A stretch of 41,819 nt of DNA from Pseudomonadota bacterium (GCA_963205315.1 CAUJIO010000075.1:1-41819), one strand, 5' to 3'. Positions 27,925 through 37,272 are shown, counted from the first letter of the stretch. Made by a program: numbers and translations. The notes: generated from the sequence alone by a model not told the origin.

Positions 27925-28170
27925 CTAGCAGCGCGAAACGCGCAGGCGGTCGGTAGTTACTTCGTCGCAGGTTTCATTGCTCGAACTGCGCACGTCTTCC
28001 TCCTGCGCCGGATCGGCGGTTGTATCCGTTGTCGTCGTTTCATCATTGCTGATAACCGTGACGTCGGCCCATGCAGCCGAAGCAGTCAGGACGCCCGCCA
28101 TCGGCGCGGTGCCAGTGAGGGCGAGGAGCGCCAGGGTGAGGATCAGGGGCCGTGTCTTGAGATACTTCAT
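27925..28170 (-). CDS. Small secreted protein in the TadG-like operon
   Basis: This 81-residue protein has a signal peptide (MKYLKTRPLILTLALLALTG, continuing to AAWA at about residue 35) and a short mature part of about 46 residues. The mature part is acidic and Thr-rich (ETTTTDTTADPAQEED), with cysteines in NETCDE and at the very last residue. I do not recognise the family. AGGAG upstream of ATG 28170 is well placed. It follows the TadG-VWA gene by 35 bases on the same strand, so it is probably co-transcribed with it. Confidence 0.75.
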   Translation of the reverse strand: MKYLKTRPLILTLALLALTGTAPMAGVLTASAAWADVTVISNDETTTTDTTADPAQEEDVRSSSNETCDEVTTDRLRVSRC

Positions 28171-28205
28171 GTCAATCTCCTGTGGTTGGAATGCCGGATG
28201 TCGTC

Positions 28206-29918
28206 TTATTTGCTCAGGTACACGAGGTTGGCCTTCACGTTCTCGCCAATCGCGGTGAAGACCGCCGCGAGTTCGGTACCGTCCGCTGCCTTGCTGTAGT
28301 GCGCCGGCGAGGACGCGCAGTTCTTGAGATTGTTCAGGATGGTCGTGGTGTTCACCCGGAAGGCCACCGTATAGATTTCGACGCCTGTCGCCTTGATGTT
28401 GGTGCAGAGTTCCATCATCGCATCATCAAGCTTTGATTCCGCTTGTGACGGTGTTGTCGAACCGAAGCGGTTCTTGGCCAGGGTCGTCGTTGGAAAACCA
28501 TATGCGCTGTAGGAAGAACCGTTCAACGAGTTGAGACCTCCGGAGACGTTGTTTTCACCGTCGGTCATCAGCACGAGAACCTTCTTCCACTTGCTGTCAT
28601 AGCTGGAAATTTCGTCGCCCCCGATCGTTGGTCCCGCCTCGACCTTTGTGAATGGTTCGCCAGGTGAGAGCGTCCGCCATCCCCATGCCAAACCTTCGGC
28701 AATCAGCGTATTGCCGCCAGCCGACATTGCCGTGATGCCGTCTTCGATTTTAGCCCGGTCATAGGTCATCGGCACGACGGATGTGCGCGCACAATTGTAC
28801 CAGGGACCGTAACTGCTGCTGGCTTCCGCCGTGATCGTACGGTTGTTATACTTGTTGATATTTTTCTGGCGGTTAGCGTGATTCGACGAGTTGGTCGAAT
28901 TCGAGATACCCGTCGTTTCCATGGGACTGCCCGACGTGCCGATATAGCTGTTGTCGAAGCTGTATCGGCTTGAGGTGCTGCCGCTGAACGTGGGCTCGTC
29001 CGGCGCAAAATACGGTGTAAACAGGCTGTCACCCACGCCGGCCGTTGGCGGCTCGTCGTTGACATTGTAGTCGAACGGCGCGGAACCGCGCGGCCGCGCT
29101 TCGACGCAGCCGTTCCACGACAACGAAGACGACCCGACCTTCATCTTCGACCAGGCCATGTAGTTATGCCAGCTTGAATCCGAGAAATTGATTCTGGAGA
29201 CGGATGACGAACCATTGGTGTCGATCCAGTCCATGTTAAAATCTGAAGCCGACTTGTTCAGCCTGACCGCAGCGGCGAAAGGCACCAGCGACAGACGGAT
29301 GTTTGGGTTTTCTTTCTTTGTTGCTTTGTCGCCATCGTAGATCGTCGTCAGCAATTGACGGGCCGCAACCTTGGCCTGGTTCATGTAGGTTGAACCCATC
29401 GATCCCGTTGTGTCCATGACCAGCGCCATCTCGATGGGTGTGGTGACGGCCAGGCCTCTCACAGCTTCCGATGTCACCGTGATATTGATGCTTGGCGTAC
29501 CGAGGAAACTCATCAGGGTCATTGGCATTTCTTGGGTTGCTGTCATCGTGACAGTGTCGCCATTGATCACCAGTGTGGCATTGATCTCTGCGCTGGCCCC
29601 TCGTTCGGAATTGTAGTTGTCCTTCAAGTAGTTTGTGACGGTAGTCTTGAGCGTTGCAAGGCGCTGGGCCTTCTGGGCCTCTGTCAATCCGGATAACTTG
29701 GAGTTTTCTGAGCTGATGGTTGCCAGGAGGGCTGAGTCGACGGCCGCACTCAAGGCAGTTGTCTCTCTCGAGATGCGCGCATAGTCGACACCAGCCCCGA
29801 CGGCTGCAACAACTGGTATGGCGCTCAGGGTCGCCATCAAGGTGATGTTGCCCCGCTGGTCGCAGACGAAATCACGGAACTGACGGGCAACACGCTGAAC
29901 GATTCTATGACTGGTCAT
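28206..29918 (-). CDS. TadG-like protein with von Willebrand factor A domain
   Basis: This 570-residue protein has an N-terminal Tad-like segment (GNITLMATLSAIPVVAAVGAGVDYARI, about 23-49), which acts as a membrane anchor. A VWA domain starts near residue 160. Its metal-ion site is MDTTGSM (aspartate at 169), with the later threonine region GGNTLIAEGL (401-410) and MTDGENN (451-457). About 200 residues, rich in Ser, Asn and Thr, are inserted within the VWA domain (roughly 200-390), with paired cysteines around 271 and 376. Such proteins are part of Flp/Tad pilus loci or are orphan envelope proteins. No pilin, TadA or other Tad machinery is nearby. Confidence 0.88.
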   Translation of the reverse strand: MTSHRIVQRVARQFRDFVCDQRGNITLMATLSAIPVVAAVGAGVDYARISRETTALSAAVDSALLATISSENSKLSGLTEAQKAQRLATLKTTVTNYLKDNYNSERGASAEINATLVINGDTVTMTATQEMPMTLMSFLGTPSINITVTSEAVRGLAVTTPIEMALVMDTTGSMGSTYMNQAKVAARQLLTTIYDGDKATKKENPNIRLSLVPFAAAVRLNKSASDFNMDWIDTNGSSSVSRINFSDSSWHNYMAWSKMKVGSSSLSWNGCVEARPRGSAPFDYNVNDEPPTAGVGDSLFTPYFAPDEPTFSGSTSSRYSFDNSYIGTSGSPMETTGISNSTNSSNHANRQKNINKYNNRTITAEASSSYGPWYNCARTSVVPMTYDRAKIEDGITAMSAGGNTLIAEGLAWGWRTLSPGEPFTKVEAGPTIGGDEISSYDSKWKKVLVLMTDGENNVSGGLNSLNGSSYSAYGFPTTTLAKNRFGSTTPSQAESKLDDAMMELCTNIKATGVEIYTVAFRVNTTTILNNLKNCASSPAHYSKAADGTELAAVFTAIGENVKANLVYLSK

Positions 29919-30527
29919 GATGGTCGTATCCTCGAGAGTTCAATACACCGCTTACTTCTCTCAGTTGTGTCCTTATTTTTCCTTCCGGATTTCGGAGAAA
30001 ATTTATTCAACCCGGGACCGGGAGGGGGCTGCAAAGCGAGATCGGAAAAGATGACTAATACTCTGTTTGGCCCAGTTCATCGGATTGACAGTTCGGAAAC
30101 CATATTGAACAAGGTTTCACTTCGCGGCCACTTTACCCTCGGCACGACGGAGGAACCCATGCCTGGCTTTGCTCGCGCCGTCATCGCCAATCCATGGACA
30201 AGTGCTTCGGCCCCTACACTTGATAGAGTGGAACCAAGAAATTGATCCATGTTCTGAGGGTTTTTTGCACGAGTGTGCGAGTCCGTGGAGATATCGAAGG
30301 CCGCTGCGATAGGGGGACACACAAGGCACTTCCGGAAATCTGAAAGCTGTCGGTTGCTACAACCTGAAAGTGATTGCGAAACGCGACTCTCACGCAGGAG
30401 TCTTATCCCATTAGCATTTCTTACTGGATAACGATGAACTTCGATAAACTTGACCGGTTGGTGTAAACCAGCCGCTAGGAGATTGCGCTGCAGTTATTGT
30501 CCTGAAATCGTTTGAGGGACCCATACG
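29919..30527. other. Long divergent spacer between the two TadG-like genes
   Basis: This 609-base region must hold both promoters. It is less GC-rich than its flanks. A possible stem CGGTTGG/CCAGCCG (30455-30474, one G-T pair) lies in the leader of the plus-strand gene, and CAAGTG/CACTTG (about 30199-30222) is a short inverted repeat. Open frames on both strands have no ribosome binding site or recognisable domain. I see no tRNA or known RNA. Confidence 0.4.
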
Positions 30528-32018
30528 ATGGCTTTCGCTGATATGATGACAGCTGCCCATCGCCGCATGAAGAACTATCTGCGTTCGACAAGCGGAAATC
30601 TCACCATGATTGCGGCTCTGGGCTCCATTCCGGTCATTGCAGCCGCCGGCATGGCAATTGACTATGCGCGCATCAGCCGCGTCCACGACGAGATGCAGCT
30701 GATCGCCGACGGTGCGACGCTCGCCGCCGCCGGTGCTCGCAACCTTACCGGCACAAGCGATAACAAGAAGACCCAGCGCGTTGCCATCGCCACCAATTAC
30801 ATGAGCAACGGCATCGCTCGCCTGAGCGATGTCGATGTGGTCGGCACGCCAACAGTGGTTGCCACCACCTCGAAGGTGACCGTCTCGGTGAAGGCCACCG
30901 TCAAGGGCTCATTCATGAATGTTCTGGATGCGCTGAGCAGCGACGCCGACTTCGGCAGTGGCAGCGGCGGCAACCAGGACGGCAGCCATGGCCGCTCCTA
31001 TGGCGTCAGAGTATCCTCCGAAGCCAGCTGGAATGAAGGCATGAGCCTTCTCTGCATGCTGGTTCTCAATCCCTCGTCTTCGCAGTCCCTGCAAATTCAG
31101 GGCACCGCTGACCTTTTCGCTCCCAGTTGCGCCGTGTGGGTCAACTCGTCCAGTACCTCGGGCCTTTATGAAAACGGCAACGCCACGCTGACGGCCAAGA
31201 AGATCTGCGTCAGGGGTGGTTACTCTGGCTCTGCTTACTATCCGGACATGCCCAAAACAGGGTCTGGCAACTGCCCTGTCTACGCCGATCCTTTGGCCGC
31301 GCAGTTCAAGACTGACTATGACGCGGCCTATCCATCCGCTGTCCTGCGTTACAACGGCTATAGCTCAAGCTCGAAGAAGTACACGCAGATGACCTTTAGC
31401 GGCTCGAGTGTCAACCAGCTGCTTCAGCCCGGCATCTATGATGGTGGCATCCAGGTCAAGGCCGGCGCCAAGGTCAGGCTGGCGCCAGGTACCTATTACA
31501 TCCAGAACGGCAAGTTCGAGGTCCAGCAGGGTACCGTCGAAAACAATGATTTCTCGGCAACGGGCGGTGTCACCATCATCATGACCGAGCCGACGGCCGG
31601 CACCAAGGTGACCAACAGCACCCAGACCCGGCTGGATGTCACCGCCCAATCGACCATGACTCTCAAAGCGCCCGCTTCCGGCCGCTTTGCCGGCATCGCC
31701 CTTGCCCAGCATCCGAATTCGATTACCTCGACCTCCAAGACGACCGCCAACTCGATCATTGGCGGCGGCACGAAGAGCATCACCGGCATCGTCTACTACC
31801 CGACCAACATCCTGTACATCACCGGCGGTGGTTCGGGCACGGTCTCCAACCCTGAAAAGATTGCGACCGATAATCCGCAGTTCGCCATCGTGGCCGACAA
31901 GGTGTTCATCGAAGGCAATGGCCAGCTACGTGTCGGCGGCGCGTCGGACAGCGAATCGGCTGGCCTCCCGGCTCTCCCCTCGGCTGGTGCGGGCAAGACC
32001 ATCATCTCGCTGAAATAA
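30528..32018 (+). CDS. TadG-like envelope protein with beta-helix C terminus
   Basis: This 496-residue protein has the same Tad-like N-terminal anchor as its divergent neighbour (GNLTMIAALGSIPVIAAAGMAIDYARI, about residues 23-49). Instead of a VWA domain it continues into a Ser/Gly/Thr-rich secreted region. From about residue 300 to 480 a repeated beta pattern appears (PGIYDGGIQVKAG, LAPGTYYIQNG, TGGVTIIMTE, GRFAGIALAQ), suggestive of a right-handed beta-helix. Cysteines are spread between about 165 and 250. Function is unknown; surface or cell-envelope location is inferred. TTGAGGGACC stands before the ATG. It ends at a strong terminator. Confidence 0.82.
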   Translation: MAFADMMTAAHRRMKNYLRSTSGNLTMIAALGSIPVIAAAGMAIDYARISRVHDEMQLIADGATLAAAGARNLTGTSDNKKTQRVAIATNYMSNGIARLSDVDVVGTPTVVATTSKVTVSVKATVKGSFMNVLDALSSDADFGSGSGGNQDGSHGRSYGVRVSSEASWNEGMSLLCMLVLNPSSSQSLQIQGTADLFAPSCAVWVNSSSTSGLYENGNATLTAKKICVRGGYSGSAYYPDMPKTGSGNCPVYADPLAAQFKTDYDAAYPSAVLRYNGYSSSSKKYTQMTFSGSSVNQLLQPGIYDGGIQVKAGAKVRLAPGTYYIQNGKFEVQQGTVENNDFSATGGVTIIMTEPTAGTKVTNSTQTRLDVTAQSTMTLKAPASGRFAGIALAQHPNSITSTSKTTANSIIGGGTKSITGIVYYPTNILYITGGGSGTVSNPEKIATDNPQFAIVADKVFIEGNGQLRVGGASDSESAGLPALPSAGAGKTIISLK

Positions 32019-32042
32019 CACCGAAACAACACATCGGCCGGG

Positions 32043-32072
32043 GGCGCGCAGGTCAACACCTGCGCGCCTTTT
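32043..32072 (+). terminator. Intrinsic terminator after the beta-helix TadG-like gene
   Basis: GGCGCGCAGGT pairs perfectly with ACCTGCGCGCC around CAAC (11-bp stem), followed by TTTT. It ends transcription from the TadG-like gene before the TPR gene. Confidence 0.9.
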
Positions 32073-32167
32073 GCTGTTGCGGCCATCGCAAAAACACCGC
32101 ATTTTGCCGCGAAGACTCAAATTCAATTGCGGCGGCGCCCTGCCTGCCCACTCAGAAATGGACTTCG

Positions 32168-33886
32168 ATGACGGGATTCCTGCTTCGCGCTGCGCTTGCC
32201 ACCATGTTTTCTGTCCCGCTTCTCGCTGCCCACGCGCAAGCCTATGAAGGTGCGGAGCCGGCATTCGCGGGCAGCTATCTGGCCGGCCGTTCCGCTGCCA
32301 AGTTGCGCGACAACGCCATGGCCTCGGATTTCCTCGCAGATGCGCTGAAGGTCGACTCCGGCAACCCGCTGCTGATCGAGCGCATTTTCCTGCTTGAGCT
32401 GGCTGACGGCAATATTCCTGAAGCCGAGGAATATGCCACCCGTGTTCTGGGCTTCAACAGCCAGCAGCGCATGGCCCGCATTGTTCTGGGCCTGCGCGAT
32501 TTCCGCAACCGCCACTATGCCGATGCCCGCAAGAACTTTCAGGTGGCAGCCTATACGCCGGTTGGCGAACTCACGTCGGCGCTGCTGATTGCCTGGGCCC
32601 ACGCCGGTGAAGGTGAACTCAATCTCGCGCTCAAGGCGCTGGACCGCCTCGACGTCAATGAGAGTTTTGCCAACTTCAAGGCCTATCATGCCGGCATGAT
32701 CGCCGACTATCTCGGCAATGCCATCCGCGCCGAGGCCTCCTACCGCAAGGCCTATGAAGATGCCGGAACCTCGCTCCGCGTCGTTCAGGCCTACGGCAAT
32801 TTTCTCGAGCGCAATGGCCGCGCCGCCGACGCCATCAAGATCTATCGCGGCTTCATCGATGGCGGCGACGACAACCCGCTCGTCGCCGCGGCACTTGCGA
32901 ATGCCGAGAAGGGCATCAAGCCGCAAGCCTTTGTCGCAACACCGGCGGCCGGCGCCGCTGAAGCCATGTTCTCGCTTGCGACCTCGATGACCGACGAACA
33001 GAGCGTCGACGTGGCACTCCTCTATGCCCGCCTTGCGCTGTCTTTCGGTGTCGACAAGCCGGTGATGGTGACGCTCCTCGGTGACACCTACGAAGACATG
33101 AAGCTCTATGAGGAAGCCATCGCTGCCTACGAACAGGTGCCGCCGGACTCGCCCTTGCGCGTCAACGCCGAAATGGAGATTGCCGTCAGCCTGCAACGCC
33201 TCGACCGCCGGGAAGAAGCGCAGTCCAAGCTCAAGCAGCTCATCGCCCGCGATCCGAAGAACTATGATGCCATCGTGACGCTGGGCAACCTCTATCGCAA
33301 CAACGAGGATTACGCCAACGCGGCCAAGGCCTATGACGATGCGATCGCGCTCATCACCGAACCGCAGCCCGGCAATTGGCGGGTGTACTATTATGCCGGC
33401 ATCTCGCACGAGCGCTTGAAGGACTGGGACAAGGCTGAAAAGCAGTTCCGCCGTGCCCTGGAAATTTCGCCAAACGAGCCGATGGTGCTGAACTACCTCG
33501 GCTACTCGATGATCGAGAAAAAGATCAATCTCACCGAAGCCATGGACATGGTGAAGAAGGCAGTCGAGATGAAGCCGAATGACGGCTACATCATCGATAG
33601 CCTTGGCTGGGCCTACTACCAGCTTGGTGATTACGATCAGGCCGTAGCGCAGATCGAGCGCGCCGTTGAATTGCTGCCCGCCGATCCGATTATCGCCGAG
33701 CACCTGGGTGATGCCTATTGGCGCGTTGGCCGCAAGCTCGAGGCCAAGTTCCAATGGCAGCACGCCAAGGACAACAAGCCCGAACCCGCCGACCTCGTGC
33801 GCATTGAAGGCAAGCTCAAGAACGGCATGCCCGACGAGGTGCCGGTGACGCCCGTACAGAACGGAACCAACCAGAACAACGGCTGA
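32168..33886 (+). CDS. Tetratricopeptide repeat protein, exported
   Basis: This 572-residue protein starts MTGFLLRAALATMFSVPLLA, with a signal peptide ending at AHAQA. The rest is helical and made of degenerate TPR units from about residue 35 to 550. The clearest are in the C-terminal half (NYLGYSMIEKKINLTEAMDM, DSLGWAYYQLGDYDQAVAQI, EHLGDAYWRVGRKLEAKFQW). It probably works as a periplasmic scaffold for protein complexes. It lies 6 bases before ispE, so the two are one operon. Confidence 0.88.
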   Translation: MTGFLLRAALATMFSVPLLAAHAQAYEGAEPAFAGSYLAGRSAAKLRDNAMASDFLADALKVDSGNPLLIERIFLLELADGNIPEAEEYATRVLGFNSQQRMARIVLGLRDFRNRHYADARKNFQVAAYTPVGELTSALLIAWAHAGEGELNLALKALDRLDVNESFANFKAYHAGMIADYLGNAIRAEASYRKAYEDAGTSLRVVQAYGNFLERNGRAADAIKIYRGFIDGGDDNPLVAAALANAEKGIKPQAFVATPAAGAAEAMFSLATSMTDEQSVDVALLYARLALSFGVDKPVMVTLLGDTYEDMKLYEEAIAAYEQVPPDSPLRVNAEMEIAVSLQRLDRREEAQSKLKQLIARDPKNYDAIVTLGNLYRNNEDYANAAKAYDDAIALITEPQPGNWRVYYYAGISHERLKDWDKAEKQFRRALEISPNEPMVLNYLGYSMIEKKINLTEAMDMVKKAVEMKPNDGYIIDSLGWAYYQLGDYDQAVAQIERAVELLPADPIIAEHLGDAYWRVGRKLEAKFQWQHAKDNKPEPADLVRIEGKLKNGMPDEVPVTPVQNGTNQNNG

Positions 33887-33892
33887 GGCTGG

Positions 33893-34726
33893 ATGTTCGA
33901 GCCTTTCAGCCTGGCAGCGCCAGCAAAGATCAATCTGGCGCTGCATGTGCTGGGCCGCAGGGCCGACGGCTATCACGAACTCGACTCCATTGTTGCTTTT
34001 GCCAGCGTCGGCGACCGCCTGACGTTCACCCCGGCTTCCGCGTTCGATGTGACGGCAGAGGGTCCCTTCGCCGCCGCGCTGCCTGCAGCGTCCGGCAATA
34101 TCATCACCAGGGCCTATGCGGCGGCACAGGGCATCGCCAGTGGGCGCGGCAAGAGCTTGCCACCTGTCGCAGTGCACCTGGTGAAGAACCTGCCGGTCGC
34201 CTCGGGAATCGGCGGAGGGTCATCCAACGCCGCCGCGGCGCTGCGGGGCTTTCTCAAGGTCGCCGGCATCGAGGAGCTCGATGACCATATCATGGACGTG
34301 GCGCTGCAGCTTGGCGCCGACGTGCCCGTCTGTCTCTTTGGCAAGCCCTGCCGCATGCGAGGCGTCGGTGAGCGCATCGAAGCGCTGGCTCCGTTCACCA
34401 GGCGTCGCGCACTTCTCGTCAATCCGCTGATCGAGGTGTCGACGCCTGCTGTGTTCGGTCAACTGGGGCTGGAGAGAGGGCAAAGCCTCGGAAAGGCGAT
34501 CGCAGATGTGACCGATCCGGCCTGCTGGCGCAATGATCTTGCATTGCCGGCGATCGGCGTGGCTCCGGTCATCGGCGATGTGCTGGGTGTTCTTGAAAAA
34601 TTGCCGGGCGTCAGCCGCTGTTTCATGTCTGGCTCAGGCGCCACCTGCGTGGCACTCCTCGACGATGATGTGGAGACCAGCTTCCTGCAGCAAGGCTGGT
34701 GGTCGGTGCTCACAACCATCGGCTGA
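33893..34726 (+). CDS. ispE: 4-diphosphocytidyl-2-C-methyl-D-erythritol kinase
   Basis: This 277-residue GHMP kinase phosphorylates CDP-methylerythritol in the MEP route to isoprenoids. It starts with AAPAKINLALHVLGRRADGYHELDS and has the ATP-binding loop PVASGIGGGSSNAAAAL. The C-terminal GHMP segment FMSGSGATCVAL is also present. The polyprenyl synthase that uses the downstream products lies opposite, 250 bases away. It is translated just after the TPR gene. Confidence 0.96.
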   Translation: MFEPFSLAAPAKINLALHVLGRRADGYHELDSIVAFASVGDRLTFTPASAFDVTAEGPFAAALPAASGNIITRAYAAAQGIASGRGKSLPPVAVHLVKNLPVASGIGGGSSNAAAALRGFLKVAGIEELDDHIMDVALQLGADVPVCLFGKPCRMRGVGERIEALAPFTRRRALLVNPLIEVSTPAVFGQLGLERGQSLGKAIADVTDPACWRNDLALPAIGVAPVIGDVLGVLEKLPGVSRCFMSGSGATCVALLDDDVETSFLQQGWWSVLTTIG

Positions 34727-34730
34727 CCTC

Positions 34731-34976
34731 TTAGCCTCCGCCGGGCGGCTCCACCACGAGCGCAACGATACGCCGCACCAGCGGCAGCACGAGAAACAGG
34801 ACCGGAAAGGCCACCGCCCACGACAATCCCCAGGCCTGAAGCCACTTCAGCACCAGTCCTTCACGGAATCCCATCGCTTTCAGCGTCGCGATGAATGACA
34901 CGATTGACGACATGATGATCGACAGCACGAAGGGCATGGCGATGAAATTCCATCGCGCAGGAAGCTTTGTCATCAA
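34731..34976 (-). CDS. Small DUF2798 membrane protein
   Basis: This 81-residue protein has two membrane helices: FVLSIIMSSIVSFIATLKAM, about 16-35, and WGLSWAVAFPVLFLVLPLV, about 49-67, followed by VRRIVALVVEPP. This is the DUF2798 pattern, of unknown function. Its ATG (34976) overlaps the stop of the polyprenyl synthase gene in ATGA fashion, so the two are coupled. It converges with ispE across a 4-base gap. Confidence 0.82.
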   Translation of the reverse strand: MMTKLPARWNFIAMPFVLSIIMSSIVSFIATLKAMGFREGLVLKWLQAWGLSWAVAFPVLFLVLPLVRRIVALVVEPPGGG

Positions 34977-35992
34977 TAGGCGCGCGCCACGCAGAAATCG
35001 ACGGCTTCGAGCAGTGCGTCCTTGAGTTCCGAATCCGGGAAGATTGCCAGCGCATCACGCGCAATGTCGCCGTAGTGGTTGGCGCGGTCCACGGTATCGG
35101 CAATCGCGCCGTGGCGCTCCATCAGCTTCTTGGCATAGTTGAAATCGTCGTCCGTCTGGTCGCCGTCTTCCAGCGTGCGTTTCCAGAAGTTACGCTCTTC
35201 CTTGGACCCGCGCCGGTAGGACAGCACGACGGGCAGGGTGATCTTGCGCTCGCGGAAATCATCGCCCACGCCCTTGCCAAGTTTTTCGGTGGAACCGGAA
35301 TAGTCGAGAGCATCGTCGATCAGCTGGAAGGCGATGCCGAGGTTGCGGCCATAGGATTCGAGTGCCGCCTGTTCGCTGTGCGGGCGGCTGGCAACCACCG
35401 CGCCCACTTCGGCGGCTGCGGCAAATAGTGCTGCGGTCTTTGCGACGATCACCTGCATGTAGGCGTCTTCGGTGGTCGAGGTGTCCTGGCTCACAGACAG
35501 CTGCAGCACCTCACCCTCGGCGATGACGCAGGCGGCGTGCGACAGGATGCGAAGCGCTTCGAGCGAGCCGGTCTCCACCATCATCTTGAAGGCCTGGCCG
35601 AGCAGATAGTCGCCCACCAGGACGCTTGCCTGATTTCCCCAGATGACACGCGCTGCCTGCTTGCCGCGGCGCAGGTCGCTTTCGTCGACCACGTCGTCGT
35701 GTAGCAGCGTCGCGGTGTGCATGAATTCGACGGAAGTCGCGAGCTTCAGATGGTACTCGCCCTCGTAGCCGCACATCCGGGCCGCAGCCAGCGTCAGCAT
35801 GGGGCGGATGCGCTTGCCACCGGAGTTGATCAGATGCGTGGCGATCTCGGGGATCAGCTCCACATGGCTGCGGGCATGTGACAGGATCGATTCGTTCACC
35901 CGGTTCATGTCGGCCTGGGTGAGTTCCACCAGGGGCTCGATGCTCGCCCGTTTTTTGGCTCCTGCTCCTTCGAGCGGAATGACGACTCCCAT
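34973..35992 (-). CDS. Polyprenyl (octaprenyl/decaprenyl) diphosphate synthase
   Basis: This protein of about 339 residues builds the long isoprenoid chain of ubiquinone. It has GGKRIRPMLTLA, the first aspartate-rich motif LLHDDVVDESDLRRG and the second, FQLIDDALDYSG. Two alanines and a Thr/Ala-rich segment around the first motif, with no bulky residue just upstream of it, suit a long-chain enzyme. ATG 35992 has GAAGGGG before it; a GTG at 36034 is an alternative. I cannot tell octaprenyl from decaprenyl products, so no symbol is given. Confidence 0.92.
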   Translation of the reverse strand: MGVVIPLEGAGAKKRASIEPLVELTQADMNRVNESILSHARSHVELIPEIATHLINSGGKRIRPMLTLAAARMCGYEGEYHLKLATSVEFMHTATLLHDDVVDESDLRRGKQAARVIWGNQASVLVGDYLLGQAFKMMVETGSLEALRILSHAACVIAEGEVLQLSVSQDTSTTEDAYMQVIVAKTAALFAAAAEVGAVVASRPHSEQAALESYGRNLGIAFQLIDDALDYSGSTEKLGKGVGDDFRERKITLPVVLSYRRGSKEERNFWKRTLEDGDQTDDDFNYAKKLMERHGAIADTVDRANHYGDIARDALAIFPDSELKDALLEAVDFCVARAY

Positions 35993-36177
35993 GACAGCCC
36001 CTTCGACATACTCCTGATGCCCAGCTTTAAGCACAGCCGGGGGGCTAAGTCCAAGATCGGCTAGACACTTGCGCCTCGTCTATCCCTGGGGCGTTCATGA
36101 TCCATCGAAGCATTCGTCAATCATTGTAGTTGTGTCCGCTTTACGGGTGCGGCATTTCGGTCCAGTCTGGCCGAATC

Positions 36178-36393
36178 ATGGAGGAGTTCTTGCGCAGCAA
36201 CGATCTGGTCTACCTCTCCTTCGTGCGCCACGTGCTGGAGGAAGCGGACATCGGCTATGTACAGCTGGACGACCATATGAGTGCGCTCGAAGGTTCGATC
36301 GGCGTATTGCCGCGCCGCATTATGGTTGCCAGCGAATTGATCGAGCGTGCCCGATTGGCGCTCGGTAACGCCTCGCTAACCATCAACAAGTAG
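36178..36393 (+). CDS. DUF2007 domain protein
   Basis: This 71-residue protein reads MEEFLRSNDLVYLSFVRHVLEEADIGYVQLDDHMSALEGSIGVLPRRIMVASELIERA over its conserved part, which is the DUF2007 (putative signal-transducing) pattern. Function is unknown. The ATG at 36178 gives the usual family length; there is no strong ribosome binding site. It precedes the methyltransferase gene by 16 bases, so they form an operon. Confidence 0.82.
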   Translation: MEEFLRSNDLVYLSFVRHVLEEADIGYVQLDDHMSALEGSIGVLPRRIMVASELIERARLALGNASLTINK

Positions 36394-36409
36394 ATTGAGG
36401 CGGATGCAA

Positions 36410-37219
36410 ATGAGCGCGACAGCATATTCTGCCCCGCCGCCGCCGCCAACCGGTGGGGGCGTTCCAGCCTCCTTGACCGAGGACGGCTTTCTTGATGGCC
36501 GCCTGCGCGTCCTGCAGCCCGAGAAGGGTTTCCGCGCCGGCATTGATTCGGTGTTCCTTGCAGCCTCCATCCCATGTCTCGCCGGCGAGACGGTCTACGA
36601 AGCTGGAATAGGCACCGGCGTTGCAGCACTCTGCGTGCTGGCCCGCAATCCCAGCATTCACCTCACCGGCATCGAGGTTGCCGCCCGCTACGCCATGCTC
36701 TGCGAAGAGAACGCCAAGCGAAACGGCTTTGCCGACAACATCCGCGTCATTCATGCCGACGTGAAGGAGGCGCTCCGCAAGGATCTGGCCTCGATGCCGT
36801 CGCATGGCTCCTTCAGTCACGCCTTCGCCAATCCACCCTATTTCGAGGATGGCAAGTCGACGCCGTCGCCCAACTTGCTCAAGGCACAGGCTCATGCCTT
36901 CGGCCCGGATGATCTCGATCTCTGGGTCAAGGTCCTCTATACCATGGTGACATTGCGCGGCACCGCCACCATCGTCCATCGTGCTGATTCGCTGGGCAAA
37001 CTCCTGCAGGTCATGGAAGACCGCTTCGGCGATATTCGCATCGCGCCGCTTTATGCCCGCCAAGGGACGGCCGCCTCGCGCGTCATCGTGCAGGGTGTGA
37101 AAGGCTCCAAGGCGCCGATGCAGCTGTTGCCCGGACTGGTGCTGCATGACCAGAATTCGCAGTTCACGCCCGAGGCCGATGCGATCCTTCGTGACGGCAT
37201 GGCCTGGCGCCTGCGCTGA
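36410..37219 (+). CDS. tRNA1(Val) A37 N6-methyltransferase-like protein
   Basis: This protein of about 269 residues starts with a Pro-rich segment (APPPPPTGGG) and FLDGRLRVLQPEKGFRAGIDSVFLAA. The S-adenosylmethionine loop YEAGIGTGVAALC and the catalytic FANPPYF follow. This matches the TrmN6/YfiC family that methylates A37 of tRNA(Val). A role in rRNA methylation cannot be ruled out from sequence alone. Possible starts are TTG 36395, ATG 36404 and ATG 36410; the last is best spaced from GAGG. Confidence 0.85.
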   Translation: MSATAYSAPPPPPTGGGVPASLTEDGFLDGRLRVLQPEKGFRAGIDSVFLAASIPCLAGETVYEAGIGTGVAALCVLARNPSIHLTGIEVAARYAMLCEENAKRNGFADNIRVIHADVKEALRKDLASMPSHGSFSHAFANPPYFEDGKSTPSPNLLKAQAHAFGPDDLDLWVKVLYTMVTLRGTATIVHRADSLGKLLQVMEDRFGDIRIAPLYARQGTAASRVIVQGVKGSKAPMQLLPGLVLHDQNSQFTPEADAILRDGMAWRLR

Positions 37220-37272
37220 TCCCGGCAGACTCGTGCCTTGCGGTTGAGGCCTGACGCACCTATCTGTGCATC

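Noticed and set aside
32123-34177. A 684-codon minus-strand frame opposite the TPR and ispE genes
   Set aside because: The sequence is antisense-like (Val/Gly/His-rich) with no recognisable motif, while the plus strand has a signal peptide, TPR units and a GHMP kinase motif.
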